Source of the DNA: Marinobacter oulmenensis
Lineage (GTDB): Bacteria; Pseudomonadota; Gammaproteobacteria; Pseudomonadales; Oleiphilaceae
Length of the DNA stretch: 64,000 nt
Assembly (NCBI RefSeq): GCF_014201735.1
Contig: NZ_JACHFE010000001.1
Span: 638,385-702,384 of the forward strand
Direction: 5' to 3'
Shown: positions 1 through 9,695 of the stretch, one piece after another
How the letters are laid out: the number at the start of each line of letters is the position of its first letter
How positions within the stretch are numbered: position 1 is the first letter of the stretch
Translations under genes and position numbers: made by a program
The notes under the pieces: generated by a model
Databases searched by the model: none
The model's input: the letters and a program-made list of their open reading frames with translations, nothing else
Told to the model about the DNA's origin: nothing

Positions 1-833
1 TGTTCGGTGCCGGTGTTGACGCCGTCCAGGTAGGGGGAGACCACTTCGTAGCCGTCCATGCACGCCTGCATGGCGCAGATCGGGTCGGCTTCGGTCACTT
101 TCACGATCATGCCTTCCTGACGCAGGGAGGCGGCGGAGCCTTTGCCGACGTCGCCATAGCCAATAACCAGCGCTTTCTTGCCCGACAGCAGGTGGTCGGT
201 GGCGCGCTTGATGGCGTCGTTCAGGCTGTGGCGGCAGCCGTACTTGTTGTCATTCTTGGACTTGGTTACCGAGTCGTTGACGTTGATTGCCGGCACTTTC
301 AGGGTGCCCTCGCGCAGCATTTCCTGCAGGCGGTGAACACCGGTGGTGGTTTCCTCGGTGACGCCGTGGCAGTTGGCCAGCACTTCGGGGTATTCGTCGT
401 GTAGCATGGCGGTCAGGTCGCCGCCATCGTCCAGGATCATGTTCGGTTCCCAGCCATCGACATCGGCGCCGATGGTTTTGCGCAGGCACCACTCGTATTC
501 TTCGTCGGTTTCGCCTTTCCAGGCGAACACGGGAATGCTCTGGGCGGCGATGGCAGCGGCGGCCTGGTCCTGGGTGGAGAAGATGTTGCAGGAGGACCAG
601 CGCACGTTGGCACCCAGTTCCACCAGCGTCTCAATGAGGACGGCGGTCTGGATGGTCATGTGGATGCAGCCCATGATGTTGGCGCCTTTCAGCGGCTGCT
701 CACCCTTGTACTTGTCGCGCAGGGTCATCAGTGCCGGCATTTCACCTTCGGCAATCTTGATTTCCTTGCGGCCCCAGTCGGCGAGTTCAATGTCGCGGAC
801 TTTGTAGTCGTCGAAGTTGTTCGGAGTGCTCAT
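1..833 (-). CDS. ahcY: Adenosylhomocysteinase (S-adenosylhomocysteine hydrolase), 3' end outside window
   Basis: Cytosolic enzyme that splits S-adenosylhomocysteine into adenosine and homocysteine, keeping the methyl cycle running. About 277 N-terminal residues are visible, starting [20 protein letters not shown]. The NAD-binding glycine motif GYGDVGKG lies near residue 225, and the substrate-domain motif [11 protein letters not shown] is present near residue 80. The rest of the protein lies beyond base 1. A Shine-Dalgarno-like AGGAG precedes the ATG at 833. It follows metK on the same strand after a 512-bp hairpin-rich gap, so it probably belongs to the regulator-metK-ahcY group, though the gap may hold its own promoter. 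Identity is clear from the family motifs. Confidence 0.96.
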   Translation of the reverse strand, partial: MSTPNNFDDYKVRDIELADWGRKEIKIAEGEMPALMTLRDKYKGEQPLKGANIMGCIHMTIQTAVLIETLVELGANVRWSSCNIFSTQDQAAAAIAAQSIPVFAWKGETDEEYEWCLRKTIGADVDGWEPNMILDDGGDLTAMLHDEYPEVLANCHGVTEETTTGVHRLQEMLREGTLKVPAINVNDSVTKSKNDNKYGCRHSLNDAIKRATDHLLSGKKALVIGYGDVGKGSAASLRQEGMIVKVTEADPICAMQACMDGYEVVSPYLDGVNTGTE

Positions 834-901
834 TGGGTTCTCCTGTCAGTTCTTTTCAGCCTTCGGAGTTTTGATCCTCCGGCTGTTGATTTGGGTGCCG
901 C

Positions 902-1086
902 GGGAGTCGGGCTTTGCTTTCGCGGAACCGCTACAAGCACCCCTTCGGGGTCCGGCCAGCAATCATAGATTGCTGTCGTTCGGCTGCGCATGAAGCTCTG
1001 CTTCATAAACGCTTGCCTCACCCCTGTGCGCTTGTTTCAGGCCATCCCTGGCCTTCGACATTCCGCAAAAGCAAAGCCCGACTCCC
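902..1086 (-). repeat. Variable-arm inverted repeat, copy A (expanded core)
   Basis: Arms at 902-927 and 1061-1086 are complementary over 26 nt with one G-U-type mismatch. The interior, read on the minus strand, begins like the family core (AAGGCCAGGGATGGCCTGAAA, here with one base changed from the usual GGCCATGGATGGCC) and ends GTGCTTGTAGCGG. About 79 extra nt sit between GCGCACAGGG and GTGC. The insert contains its own small hairpins (CCCCTTCGGGG; AGCAATC..GATTGCT; GAAGCTCTGCTTC). It lies between metK and ahcY. The arm sequence is unrelated to the arms of the other copies. Confidence 0.85.
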
Positions 1087-1200
1087 TCGTTAAATTCTTG
1101 GCGTAGGCGCTCTTGTTTACGCCGTTAAATTCCATTCAGGCCTCTCCATTTTCAATTTGGAAAGGCTTTCTCTCTGGTAAGCCCTCACCGAAAGCAGCGG

Positions 1201-1318
1201 AGCGGTGATGAGGGATGGCCTTCGGGGACTGTTGAGGGCCATGGACGGCCCGAAACAAGCGCACATGGATGTGCTCGTAGCGTGTCCCCGGAGGCCATCG
1301 CTCAGCGCCGTCACCGCT
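1201..1318 (+). repeat. Variable-arm inverted repeat, copy B
   Basis: The arms at 1201-1229 and 1284-1318 pair imperfectly, with a 6-nt bulge and two mismatches. They enclose a 54-nt core (1230-1283). The core contains the two family hairpins, GGCCATGGACGGCC and GCACATGGATGTGC, and ends in CTCGTAGCG. The copy lies between the metK stop and copy A, with its core antisense to metK-ahcY. The imperfect arms suggest an older, decaying copy (inference). Confidence 0.85.
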
Positions 1319-1345
1319 AAAGTCGCGGGCTCCTCAAACCAAAAC

Positions 1346-2557
1346 TCAGAGGCCAGACCCGGACCGCTCAATCCCGGATGCATCCCGAAGTGCCTCGGCA
1401 CGGTCGGTTTTCTCCCAGGGGAAGGCGGTGAACGTCTCGCCACCAACGGTCATCTCGAACGGCTCGCGGCCAAAGTGTCCGTAGGCGGCTGTCTGCTGGT
1501 ACATCGGGTGCAGCAGGTCCAGCATCCGTGTAATGGCATACGGGCGCAGGTCGAAGGTGTCACGGACCAGTTCGATGATCCGGTCATCGCTGATCCTGCC
1601 GGTGCCGAAGGTGTTCAGCGAGATGGACGTCGGCTGGGCCACGCCGATGGCGTAGGACACCTGGATTTCGCACTTGTCGGCCAGGCCGGCAGCGACGATG
1701 TTCTTGGCCACGTAACGGCCGGCATAGGCTGCAGAACGGTCCACCTTGGACGGGTCCTTGCCGGAGAAGGCGCCGCCGCCGTGACGGGCCATGCCGCCGT
1801 AGGTGTCGACGATGATCTTGCGGCCGGTCAGGCCACAGTCGCCTACCGGGCCACCGATGACAAACTTGCCGGTCGGGTTGATGTGGAACTGGGTATCCTT
1901 GTGCAGCAGTTCCGGCGGCAGGGTGTTCTTGATGATCAGCTCCATCACCGCTTCGCGCAGGTCGGCCTGGCTGACGTCCGGGTCGTGCTGGGTGGACAGC
2001 ACCACGGCGTCTATCCCCACTACCTTGCCGTTTTCATAGCGGCAGGACACCTGACTCTTGGCGTCCGGGCGCAGCCAAGGCAGCAGGCCGTTTTTGCGGG
2101 CCTCGGCCTGGCGCTGGACCAGACGGTGAGAGAAGGTGATCGGCGCCGGCATGAGTACGTCGGTTTCGTTGCTGGCGTAGCCGAACATCAGGCCCTGGTC
2201 ACCGGCGCCCTGGTCTTCCGGCTTCTGGCGGTCAACGCCCTGGGCAATATCCACGGACTGTTTGCCGATGATGTTGATCACACCACAGGTGTCACCGTCG
2301 TAGCCCACGTCCGAGGAGGTGTAGCCAATATCCTTGATGACGCCACGAACCAGGTCTTCCAGATCGACCCAGGCATTGGTGGTGATTTCACCGCCAACAA
2401 TGGCGACGCCGGTTTTGACCATGGTTTCGCAGGCAACACGGGCATGCTTGTCCTCGGTCAGGATGGCATCCAGGACCGCGTCGGAAATCTGGTCTGCCAG
2501 TTTGTCCGGGTGCCCTTCTGAGACCGATTCGGACGTGAAGAGGTTGTAGTCAGCCAT
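1346..2557 (-). CDS. metK: S-adenosylmethionine synthetase
   Basis: Makes S-adenosylmethionine from methionine and ATP in the cytosol. The 403-residue product, a little longer than the E. coli enzyme, opens [20 protein letters not shown] with the GHPDK ATP-binding signature. It contains the loop motif [20 protein letters not shown] near residues 265-285. The ATG at 2557 has an AAGGAGCAAG-type ribosome site. It lies 39 bp downstream of the ArsR-methyltransferase gene on the same strand and is very likely cotranscribed with it, so SAM synthesis and its sensor are encoded together. Confidence 0.98.
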   Translation of the reverse strand: MADYNLFTSESVSEGHPDKLADQISDAVLDAILTEDKHARVACETMVKTGVAIVGGEITTNAWVDLEDLVRGVIKDIGYTSSDVGYDGDTCGVINIIGKQSVDIAQGVDRQKPEDQGAGDQGLMFGYASNETDVLMPAPITFSHRLVQRQAEARKNGLLPWLRPDAKSQVSCRYENGKVVGIDAVVLSTQHDPDVSQADLREAVMELIIKNTLPPELLHKDTQFHINPTGKFVIGGPVGDCGLTGRKIIVDTYGGMARHGGGAFSGKDPSKVDRSAAYAGRYVAKNIVAAGLADKCEIQVSYAIGVAQPTSISLNTFGTGRISDDRIIELVRDTFDLRPYAITRMLDLLHPMYQQTAAYGHFGREPFEMTVGGETFTAFPWEKTDRAEALRDASGIERSGSGL

Positions 2558-2596
2558 AGGCTTGCTCCTTTTTGAGCGTCTTCGGATAGAGCGCGT

Positions 2597-3616
2597 TCAT
2601 TCGCCCGCCCGGTTCCGGGGAGGGCGGGTTGTTTTCCAGAATTCACGGACCTGCACCTGAAAGCCGTTGCGCAGGCCAATGAACAGTTGTTCTCCGGCGG
2701 TCAGCCCGGCGTCTGCCGCCCAGGCTGTCAGTTCTTCTGGTTCAAAACCCAGCCAGAGGTCGCCACAGGCGTCTTTGGCCCAGTTCTGGTCATGGCTGCA
2801 CAGTTCGCTGACGATGAAGCAACCGCCATCAGCCATCAGACCGGCGGCGTCCAGGAACATATCCGCCGGGCTGGGAACGTGGTGCAGCACCATGTTCGCC
2901 ACAATCAGGTCGAACCGGTTGCCGGTGGCGAGCAGGTCATCGGTCACGCCGTGTACCAGTTCAACGTTAGTCAGTTGGCCCTCGCTGCAGGCCTGTTCCG
3001 CCTTGGCCAGCATGTCCTGGCTGTTGTCCAAGGCCATCACCTGGTCAAACAGGCCGGACAGTACGGGCAGGAAGCCGCCCTCGCCGGGGCCGATTTCCAG
3101 GGCTTTGTGCCAGTGCTGGCGGGCCTGGCGCTGGCGGATAACCTCTGCAGTCGGTTCCGCGTACAGGTCAAACGCGGCGATCAGTTCCTGCTGCTCCCGG
3201 AACTGCCCGGCATGCCGGGAAAAAAAGGCCCGTGATTGCTCCGCCCGCTGGTCGCGGATGGCATCAATTCGGGTCTGCAGTTCATCGGGCAGTGCGACCC
3301 GGTCCACCGCCTCGAAAATCTGCCGGATGGCCTGGTCGGTCAGTTTCTCGCTGTCCAGGTTCAACGGGCGGCGGTAGAAAATGGCGTTGCCCTCACGTTG
3401 CGATTCCACCAACCCGGCCTTGTGCATGACTTTCAGGTGGTGGCTCATGCCGGACTGACGCATATCGAACATCTGGCTGAGCTCCAGAACCCCGAAGGTG
3501 TCACGCCGGAGCACCCGGAGAATCTCCAGGCGCAGGGGGTCGCCGCTGGCCTTGAAAACCGGTGCCAGGGTGTCGACGGAGGACGGTTCCGGGGTCTGTG
3601 AGCGCAGTGTTGTCAT
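2597..3616 (-). CDS. ArsR-family regulator fused to a SAM-dependent methyltransferase domain (SahR-like)
   Basis: Probable methyl-cycle repressor. Residues ~20-95 form an ArsR winged helix (LRLEILRVLRRDTFGVLELS...MSHHLKVMHKAGLV). Residues ~130-335 form a class I methyltransferase fold with ALEIGPGEGGFLPVL as the SAM-binding motif. ArsR regulators called SahR control methionine-cycle genes in Proteobacteria. The position immediately upstream of metK and ahcY fits that role, but the SahR assignment is inference. I chose the ATG at 3616 over the TTG at 3625: a TTGAAT-N17-TAAACT promoter would start transcription at about this ATG, and there is no Shine-Dalgarno sequence. The message is therefore probably leaderless. 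Confidence 0.85.
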   Translation of the reverse strand: MTTLRSQTPEPSSVDTLAPVFKASGDPLRLEILRVLRRDTFGVLELSQMFDMRQSGMSHHLKVMHKAGLVESQREGNAIFYRRPLNLDSEKLTDQAIRQIFEAVDRVALPDELQTRIDAIRDQRAEQSRAFFSRHAGQFREQQELIAAFDLYAEPTAEVIRQRQARQHWHKALEIGPGEGGFLPVLSGLFDQVMALDNSQDMLAKAEQACSEGQLTNVELVHGVTDDLLATGNRFDLIVANMVLHHVPSPADMFLDAAGLMADGGCFIVSELCSHDQNWAKDACGDLWLGFEPEELTAWAADAGLTAGEQLFIGLRNGFQVQVREFWKTTRPPRNRAGE

Positions 3617-3624
3617 GGGAGGCA

Positions 3625-3678
3625 AGTTTAGGAGGCTTTCGCTGGTTATTCAACATCCATATCAAAATTTTTTGATAT
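3625..3678 (-). promoter_or_regulatory. Promoter and palindromic operator of the sahR-like/metK operon
   Basis: On the minus strand there is a -35 TTGAAT (3653-3648), a 17-bp spacer and a -10 TAAACT (3630-3625). Five bp upstream of the -35 is a perfect inverted repeat, ATATCAAAA-TT-TTTTGATAT (3659-3678). AT-rich dyads of this size are typical ArsR-family operators. Its location next to the regulator gene suggests autoregulation (inference). Transcription would begin within a few bases of the ATG at 3616. The dyad also lies 160 bp upstream of tkt on the other strand. Confidence 0.65.
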
Positions 3679-3840
3679 AGATTTATGGGGCTTTGAAATC
3701 AGTGGCTTTGCGCGTTTTTTGCAGTCTGGCGGCCTTTGGCGTAGCGCAGAATTTGCCCCGGTGCACCCTAATCGGTGAAAATACGCGCCTTATTTTTGAG
3801 CTGTCCCAATCCTTCCCCATAAAACACTGGAGAATAGTCA

Positions 3841-5841
3841 ATGCCGTCCCGTAAAGATCTTGCCAATGCCATTCGCGCACTGAGCATGGATGCGGTTCAG
3901 AAAGCCAAATCCGGCCACCCGGGTGCGCCCATGGGTATGGCGGATATCGCCGAGGTACTGTGGAACGATTACCTGGGCCACAACCCGGCCAACCCGCAGT
4001 GGGCCAACCGCGACCGCTTTGTGCTGTCCAATGGTCATGGCTCCATGTTGCAGTATTCCCTGCTGCACCTGAGCGGGTATGACGTAAGCATTGACGACAT
4101 CAAGAACTTCCGTCAGTTGCACTCCAAAACCCCGGGCCATCCGGAATACGGCTACACCCCGGGTGTGGAGACCACCACTGGCCCGCTGGGGCAGGGTATC
4201 GCCAATGCCGTTGGTTTTGCGGTTGCCGAGAAGGCGCTGGCCGCCCAGTTCAACCGTCCGGGCCACGACATTGTCGACCACTACACCTATGCGTTTCTGG
4301 GTGACGGCTGCCTGATGGAAGGTATCTCCCACGAAGTGGCGTCTCTGGCCGGGACTCTGGGGCTGGGCAAACTGATTTTCTTCTACGACGACAACGGCAT
4401 TTCCATCGATGGCGAAGTGGACGGCTGGTTCACCGATGACACGCCCAAGCGTTTTGAGTCCTATGGCTGGCAGGTGATCCCGGCCGTTGATGGCCACGAC
4501 GCCGATGCGGTCCGTGCTGCCATTGAAGCGGGCCGGGCCAACACCGAGCAGCCGACCCTGATCTGCTGCAAGACCATCATCGGTTTTGGTTCACCCAACA
4601 AGCAGGGCACCGAATCCTGTCACGGCGCCGCCCTGGGTGAGGACGAAGTCCAACTGACCCGCGAGCAACTGGGCTGGAACCATGGCCCGTTCGAGGTGCC
4701 GGACGATATCTACGCCGGTTGGGATGCCCGTGAGAAAGGGGCAGCCGCCCAGAAAGCCTGGGACGAGAAATTTGCCGCCTACGAGAAAGCCGAACCGGAA
4801 CTGGCCGCTGAGCTCAAGCGCCGGATGGCGGGTGAGCTGCCTGCCGACTTTGCCGACAAGGCCCAGGCCTACATTCAGGAATGCCAGGACAAAGGCGAAT
4901 CCATTGCTTCCCGCAAGGCCTCCCTGCAGACCCTGAATGCCTACGGCCCGATGCTGCCGGAACTGATGGGCGGCTCTGCCGACCTGGCGGGCTCCAACCT
5001 GACACTCTGGACCGGCGCCAAGGGGCTGAGCAAGGATGACGCCTCCGGCAACTACATCTTCTACGGCGTTCGTGAATTCGGCATGGCCGCGATCATGAAC
5101 GGTATCGCCCTGCACGGCGGCTTCGCCCCGTACGGCGCCACCTTCCTGATCTTCATGGAGTACTGCCGTAACGCCGTGCGCATGGCCGCTCTGATGAAGC
5201 AGCGCTCCATTTTTGTCTTCACCCACGACTCCATTGGTCTGGGCGAAGACGGCCCGACGCACCAGCCGGTCGAGCAACTGGCCAGCCTGCGCACGACTCC
5301 GAACATGAGCACCTGGCGCCCGGCCGATACCGTGGAAACCGCCGTCGCCTGGAAAGCCGCCCTGGAGCGCCAGGACGGCCCGACCGCCATGGTCTTCTCG
5401 CGTCAGGGCCTGCCCCACCAGGAGCGTGATGCCCAGCAACTGGCAGACGTCGCCAAAGGCGGCTACATCCTGTCAGACAGCGAGGGCACGCCCGAGCTGA
5501 TCCTGATCGCCACCGGTGGCGAAATCGGCCTGGCCCAGGACGCCGCAGCCAAGCTGCGCGAACAGGGCAAGGCGGTGCGCGTGGTGTCCATGCCATCCAC
5601 CGACGTATTCGATGCCCAGAGCGCCGAGTACAAGCAGCAGGTGCTGCCGCTGGAAGTCACCAATCGCATTGCCGTGGAAGCCAGCATCGCCGATTACTGG
5701 TACAAGTACGTTGGCCTCGATGGCCGCGTAGTAGGCATGACCACCTTTGGTGAGTCTGCGCCGGCGGGTGACCTGTTCAAGGAATTCGGCTTCACCGTCG
5801 ACAACATCCTGGAAGTGGCTGACGAACTGCTGAGCGCCTGA
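3841..5841 (+). CDS. tkt: Transketolase
   Basis: Thiamine-diphosphate enzyme that moves two-carbon units between sugar phosphates in the non-oxidative pentose phosphate pathway. The 666-residue length is normal for the family. Visible marks are the N-terminal [18 protein letters not shown], the ThDP/Mg motif [18 protein letters not shown] near residue 157, and the pyrimidine-domain stretch [20 protein letters not shown] near residue 460. The ATG at 3841 follows a TGGAG ribosome site. Its TGA overlaps the epd ATG by one base (TGATG), which indicates translational coupling. It is the first gene of tkt-epd-pgk-fba. Confidence 0.98.
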   Translation: MPSRKDLANAIRALSMDAVQKAKSGHPGAPMGMADIAEVLWNDYLGHNPANPQWANRDRFVLSNGHGSMLQYSLLHLSGYDVSIDDIKNFRQLHSKTPGHPEYGYTPGVETTTGPLGQGIANAVGFAVAEKALAAQFNRPGHDIVDHYTYAFLGDGCLMEGISHEVASLAGTLGLGKLIFFYDDNGISIDGEVDGWFTDDTPKRFESYGWQVIPAVDGHDADAVRAAIEAGRANTEQPTLICCKTIIGFGSPNKQGTESCHGAALGEDEVQLTREQLGWNHGPFEVPDDIYAGWDAREKGAAAQKAWDEKFAAYEKAEPELAAELKRRMAGELPADFADKAQAYIQECQDKGESIASRKASLQTLNAYGPMLPELMGGSADLAGSNLTLWTGAKGLSKDDASGNYIFYGVREFGMAAIMNGIALHGGFAPYGATFLIFMEYCRNAVRMAALMKQRSIFVFTHDSIGLGEDGPTHQPVEQLASLRTTPNMSTWRPADTVETAVAWKAALERQDGPTAMVFSRQGLPHQERDAQQLADVAKGGYILSDSEGTPELILIATGGEIGLAQDAAAKLREQGKAVRVVSMPSTDVFDAQSAEYKQQVLPLEVTNRIAVEASIADYWYKYVGLDGRVVGMTTFGESAPAGDLFKEFGFTVDNILEVADELLSA

Positions 5842-6878
5842 TGAGCAACGACAAGCCTTTTCGAGTCGCCATCAACGGTTATGGCCGCATTGGCCAGTGC
5901 GTGTTGCGGGCGCTCTATGAAAACGGCTATCGCGACCACCTGCAGGTGGTCGCGATCAACGAACTCTCGGACATCGACACCATCGCTCACCTGACGCGCT
6001 ACGACTCCACCCACGGACGCTTCCGGGGTGAGGTCGAAGCCTCGGGTGACGACCTGATGGTCAATGGTGATCGCATCCGGATTCTGCAGCATCCCGATCC
6101 GGCGGAGCTGCCGTGGCGCCTGCTGGATGTGGACCTGGTGCTGGAATGCTCCGGCGCCTATTCCGACCGACAGACCGCGCAGAAACACATCGACGCCGGT
6201 GCCCGGCGGCTGCTGTTCTCCCAGCCGGGCGACCCGGATGTGGATCGCACCGTGGTGTTCGGCATCAACGAATCTGAACTGGTGGACAGCGACCGCATCG
6301 TCGCCGCCGGCTCCTGCACCACCAACTGCCTGGTGCCGGTGATCAAAGTGCTTGATGAAGCCTTTGGCGTGGAGCAGGGCAGTACCACCACCATCCATGC
6401 GGCGATGAATGACCAGCCGGTGATTGATGCCTATCATCATCAGGACCTGCGACGCACCCGCAGTGCCCTGCACAACATCGTACCGGTGGAAACCGGGCTG
6501 GCCCGCGGTATCGAACGCCTGCTGCCTGATATGCAGGGCCGGTTCAGCTCCGTTGCCATGCGGGTGCCGACCCTGAACGTCTCGGCCATCGACATGGTGG
6601 TGAACGTCCGGGAGGGCACTGATGTGGGCGCGGTGAACCGGGTGCTGAAACAGGCAGCCGACGGACCTTTGAATGGTATCCTTGGCTATACAGATGAACT
6701 GCTCGCCAGCTCCGATTTCAACCACGACTCCCACTCCGGGGTGGTGGATGGCGGCCAGACACGGGTGACCGGCGGCACCATGGTCAAGGTGCTGTGCTGG
6801 TTCGATAATGAGTGGGGCTTTGCCAACCGGATGCTGGATGTCAGCCGGTGCTGGCTGGGTGAAGTCACCACCGGATAG
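5841..6878 (+). CDS. epd: D-erythrose-4-phosphate dehydrogenase (GAPDH-like)
   Basis: Oxidises erythrose-4-phosphate to 4-phosphoerythronate, the first step to pyridoxal phosphate through the DXP-dependent route. The 345-residue protein has the Rossmann motif INGYGRIGQ at residues ~9-17 and the catalytic SCTTNC with Cys159. HAAMNDQPVIDAYHHQDLRR resembles Epd rather than glycolytic GapA, and the gene position before pgk is the classical epd position. A GAPDH role cannot be excluded from sequence alone. It overlaps tkt by one base. A 65-bp gap separates it from pgk. Confidence 0.88.
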   Translation: MSNDKPFRVAINGYGRIGQCVLRALYENGYRDHLQVVAINELSDIDTIAHLTRYDSTHGRFRGEVEASGDDLMVNGDRIRILQHPDPAELPWRLLDVDLVLECSGAYSDRQTAQKHIDAGARRLLFSQPGDPDVDRTVVFGINESELVDSDRIVAAGSCTTNCLVPVIKVLDEAFGVEQGSTTTIHAAMNDQPVIDAYHHQDLRRTRSALHNIVPVETGLARGIERLLPDMQGRFSSVAMRVPTLNVSAIDMVVNVREGTDVGAVNRVLKQAADGPLNGILGYTDELLASSDFNHDSHSGVVDGGQTRVTGGTMVKVLCWFDNEWGFANRMLDVSRCWLGEVTTG

Positions 6879-6943
6879 CTCACTTATAACCCCCTTTGCC
6901 AACGGATCATTCTGCCAACAACCTGAAAGAACGGAACACGACT

Positions 6944-8104
6944 ATGGCCATCAAGAAAATGACTGACCTGGACCTCGCCGGCAAGCGGGTCCTGATTCGT
7001 GAAGACCTGAACGTACCGGTAAAAGACGGCAAAGTGACCAGCGATGCCCGCATCCGCGCCTCGCTGCCGACCATCAAGGCTGCCCGTGATGCTGGCGCCC
7101 GGGTCATGCTGATGTCCCACCGTGGCCGTCCGGAAGAGGGTGTCTACGATGAGGCGTCCTCCATGAAACCTGTGGCCGATCACCTGTCCGGCCTGCTGGG
7201 CCAGGATGTCCGTCTGATCAAGGACTACCTGGACGGCGTTGAGGTTCAGGACGGCGAAGTGGTGCTGTTCGAAAACGTTCGCTTCAACAAAGGCGAAAAG
7301 AAAGACAACGAAGATCTGGCGAAACAGTACGCTGCTTTGTGTGATGTGTATGTTATGGACGCCTTCGGCACCGCGCACCGGGCCCAGGCCTCCACTCACG
7401 GTGTTGCTCGCTTCGCCCCGGAAGCCTGCGCCGGCCCTCTGCTGGCTGCAGAACTGGAAGCCCTGAGCAAAGCCCTGGATAACCCCGCGAAACCGGTTGT
7501 GGCCATTGTCGGGGGCTCCAAGGTGTCCACCAAGCTCGACGTACTCAACGCGCTGGAAAAAGTCTGTGACCAGATCATCGTTGGTGGCGGTATCGCCAAC
7601 ACCTTCCTGGCGGCTGCTGGCCATCCCGTGGGCAAATCCCTGTGCGAGCATGACCTGATCGATACCGCCAAGGACATCGCCTCCCGCGTCCAGATTCCTC
7701 TGCCGGTGGATGTTGTGGTAGCTCCGGAGTTTGACGAAAACGCCACCGCCACCACCAAAAACATCTCGGACGTGAGCGATGACGACATGATCCTGGATGT
7801 GGGCCCGGAAACCGCCGGCCAGTTTGCCGAGCTTCTGAAAAATGCCAAAACCATCCTCTGGAATGGTCCAGTGGGTGTCTTCGAGTTCGATCAGTTCGGT
7901 AACGGCACCAAGGCCCTGGCGGATGCCATTGCCGAAAGTGACGCATTCTCCCTGGCTGGCGGGGGTGATACCGTGGCTGCCGTTGACAAATACGGCGTAG
8001 CTGACAAGATTTCCTATATATCCACCGGTGGTGGTGCTTTCCTGGAGTTCGTGGAAGGCAAAACCCTGCCAGCGGTAGCTGTACTGGAAGAGCGCGGTGA
8101 ATAA
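6944..8104 (+). CDS. pgk: Phosphoglycerate kinase
   Basis: Transfers phosphate between 1,3-bisphosphoglycerate and ADP in glycolysis and gluconeogenesis. From the ATG at 6944 the product has 386 residues, the usual bacterial length. It starts [20 protein letters not shown], then has DLNVPVKDG, the basic patch MLMSHRGRP and the nucleotide-binding [13 protein letters not shown] near the C terminus. A longer reading from a TTG at 6896 adds 16 non-conserved residues and lacks a ribosome site, so I rejected it. The gap to fba carries repeat copy C, which may separate pgk and fba expression. Confidence 0.98.
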   Translation: MAIKKMTDLDLAGKRVLIREDLNVPVKDGKVTSDARIRASLPTIKAARDAGARVMLMSHRGRPEEGVYDEASSMKPVADHLSGLLGQDVRLIKDYLDGVEVQDGEVVLFENVRFNKGEKKDNEDLAKQYAALCDVYVMDAFGTAHRAQASTHGVARFAPEACAGPLLAAELEALSKALDNPAKPVVAIVGGSKVSTKLDVLNALEKVCDQIIVGGGIANTFLAAAGHPVGKSLCEHDLIDTAKDIASRVQIPLPVDVVVAPEFDENATATTKNISDVSDDDMILDVGPETAGQFAELLKNAKTILWNGPVGVFEFDQFGNGTKALADAIAESDAFSLAGGGDTVAAVDKYGVADKISYISTGGGAFLEFVEGKTLPAVAVLEERGE

Positions 8105-8165
8105 GCCGTTTGGCGTCATGTAACAGGCGGCGCTATGCGACAAAGCCGAGCAGTCAGAATCGCAA

Positions 8166-8271
8166 GGAAGGCAGGTGAGTCTTTCGCGGAATTTCGAAGG
8201 CCATGGAAGGCCTGAGAGAAGCGCACAGGGATGTGCTCGTAGCGGTTCCGCGAAAGACTCACCTGCCTTCC
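8166..8271 (+). repeat. Variable-arm inverted repeat, copy C (pgk-fba gap)
   Basis: Perfectly complementary 26-nt arms (8166-8191 and 8246-8271) enclose a 54-nt core (8192-8245). The core holds the hairpins GGCCATGGAAGGCC and GCACAGGGATGTGC and ends CTCGTAGCGG. The core is in the sense orientation of the tkt-epd-pgk-fba operon. A transcript could fold into a long stem topped by two small hairpins, one of which matches the CsrA-type consensus ACAGGGAUGU. A role in processing, pausing or protein binding is inference. Confidence 0.9.
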
Positions 8272-8359
8272 GCAGCAGACTCCAGAATTAATGAATTGTA
8301 TGCAGAGTCTGCAAGAAACAGAATCCAAACATCACGCAGTTTAATAAAGGAGACAACCC

Positions 8360-9424
8360 ATGGCCCTGATTTCGATGCGGCAACTTCTGGACCACGCCGC
8401 CGAGCATGGTTACGGTGTACCCGCCTTTAACGTCAACAACCTCGAACAGATGCGCGCCATCATGGAAGCGGCTGACAAGACCGACTCCCCGGTGATTGTC
8501 CAGGCCTCTGCCGGCGCCCGTAAATACGCTGGTGCGCCCTTCCTGCGCCACCTTATCCTGGCTGCCGTTGAAGAATTTCCTCACATCCCGGTGGTCATGC
8601 ACCAGGATCACGGTACCAGCCCGGCCGTGTGCCAGCGCTCCATCCAACTGGGCTTCAGCTCCGTCATGATGGACGGCTCCCTGGGTGAAGATGGCAAAAC
8701 CCCGACCAGCTACGACTACAACGTCGACGTGACCCGTCGCACCGTGGAAATGGCCCATGCCTGTGGTGTTTCCGTCGAAGGTGAGCTGGGCTGCCTGGGC
8801 TCCCTGGAAACCGGCCAGGCCGGTGAAGAAGACGGCGTCGGCGCTGAAGGCACCCTGGACCACAGCCAGATGCTGACCGACCCGGAAGAAGCCGCTGACT
8901 TTGTCCAGAAAACCCAGGTGGACGCCCTGGCCATCGCCATCGGCACCAGCCACGGTGCCTACAAGTTCACCCGTCCGCCGACCGGTGACATCCTGGCGAT
9001 TGAGCAGATCAAGAAGATCCACGCCCGCATCCCGGATACCCACCTGGTCATGCACGGCTCCAGCTCTGTCCCGCAGGACTGGCTCGACATCATCAACCAG
9101 TATGGTGGCGAGATTCCGGAAACCTACGGTGTCCCGGTTGAAGAAATCGTTGAGGGCATCAAGCACGGCGTGCGCAAGGTGAACATCGACACCGACCTGC
9201 GCCTGGCCAGCACCGGTGCCGTCCGCCGTTTCCTGAGTGAGAATCCGGCGGAATTTGACCCGCGCAAATTCCTCAAGGAAACCATGAAGGCCATGACTGA
9301 CCTGTGTGTCGCCCGTTATGAAGCCTTCGGAACGGCCGGTAACGCCAGCAAGATCGATCCGATCAACCTGGAAAAAATGTTCCAGCGTTACGAAGCCGGC
9401 GAACTCGACCCGAAAGTCAAGTAA
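8360..9424 (+). CDS. fba: Fructose-bisphosphate aldolase, class II
   Basis: Zinc-dependent aldolase that interconverts fructose-1,6-bisphosphate with dihydroxyacetone phosphate and glyceraldehyde-3-phosphate. The 354-residue protein starts [20 protein letters not shown]. It shows the metal and catalytic region VVMHQDHG near residue 80, [12 protein letters not shown] near residue 140, [13 protein letters not shown] near residue 195 and the phosphate-binding [12 protein letters not shown] near residue 275. This is the Calvin-cycle-like (CbbA/FbaA-long) subgroup by appearance. AAAGGAG lies 8 bases upstream of the ATG. A GC-rich hairpin follows the stop codon. Confidence 0.97.
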   Translation: MALISMRQLLDHAAEHGYGVPAFNVNNLEQMRAIMEAADKTDSPVIVQASAGARKYAGAPFLRHLILAAVEEFPHIPVVMHQDHGTSPAVCQRSIQLGFSSVMMDGSLGEDGKTPTSYDYNVDVTRRTVEMAHACGVSVEGELGCLGSLETGQAGEEDGVGAEGTLDHSQMLTDPEEAADFVQKTQVDALAIAIGTSHGAYKFTRPPTGDILAIEQIKKIHARIPDTHLVMHGSSSVPQDWLDIINQYGGEIPETYGVPVEEIVEGIKHGVRKVNIDTDLRLASTGAVRRFLSENPAEFDPRKFLKETMKAMTDLCVARYEAFGTAGNASKIDPINLEKMFQRYEAGELDPKVK

Positions 9425-9434
9425 AGCGCCCCCG

Positions 9435-9457
9435 CCCCCCGGACGCCTTCCGGGGGG
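9435..9457 (+). terminator. GC-rich hairpin after fba
   Basis: A 9-bp stem CCCCCCGGA/TCCGGGGGG with a 5-nt loop starts 11 bp after the fba stop. The sequence after it (CTACCCTTCC) is only moderately T-rich, so it may be a weak intrinsic terminator or a 3'-end stabiliser of the carbon operon. The remaining ~240 bp before the next gene show no gene or clear motif. Confidence 0.6.
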
Positions 9458-9695
9458 GCTACCCTTCCTTCATTCATTATCTTCCTTTTGAAAGGTCGAA
9501 TGCCCTGTTTTGGGGCGCTCCTGTTCGCTTTCTGATCGCCATGCCCTGTCGACTGCCCCGATGCTCACGGTGATTGCACTGCCATAGCACATCGAAGGTG
9601 GCTCGCTTTTTGCCTAAGATACCTATCAGATGTGTCGCAAAGGACGCCGTAAACGCCACGCAAGGCGCCAGATTCAGGACGTACATGGAGCCCCT

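Larger units (their letters stand above)
834..1345. other. Hairpin-rich ahcY-metK intergenic region without a gene
   Basis: This 512-bp gap has no supportable ORF. It holds two copies of the variable-arm repeat (902-1086 and 1201-1318). It also has a short inverted repeat GGCGTA/TACGCC at 1100-1123, and a small hairpin at 857-885 just upstream of the ahcY ribosome site. A SAH riboswitch would fit here, but I could not match its conserved core. The amount of secondary structure suggests mRNA processing or attenuation between metK and ahcY (inference). Confidence 0.6.

Noticed and set aside
834..1345. SAH riboswitch upstream of ahcY
   Set aside because: Expected from biology, but I could not find the conserved riboswitch core. 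The structure there is explained by the two repeat copies.
1205..2521. Long plus-strand frame of 438 codons antisense to metK
   Set aside because: It is a shadow of the highly conserved metK frame in GC-rich DNA. It has no ribosome site and no family resemblance.
5694..6902. 402-codon minus-strand frame over tkt-epd
   Set aside because: Mirror of conserved epd codons; no coding signature.
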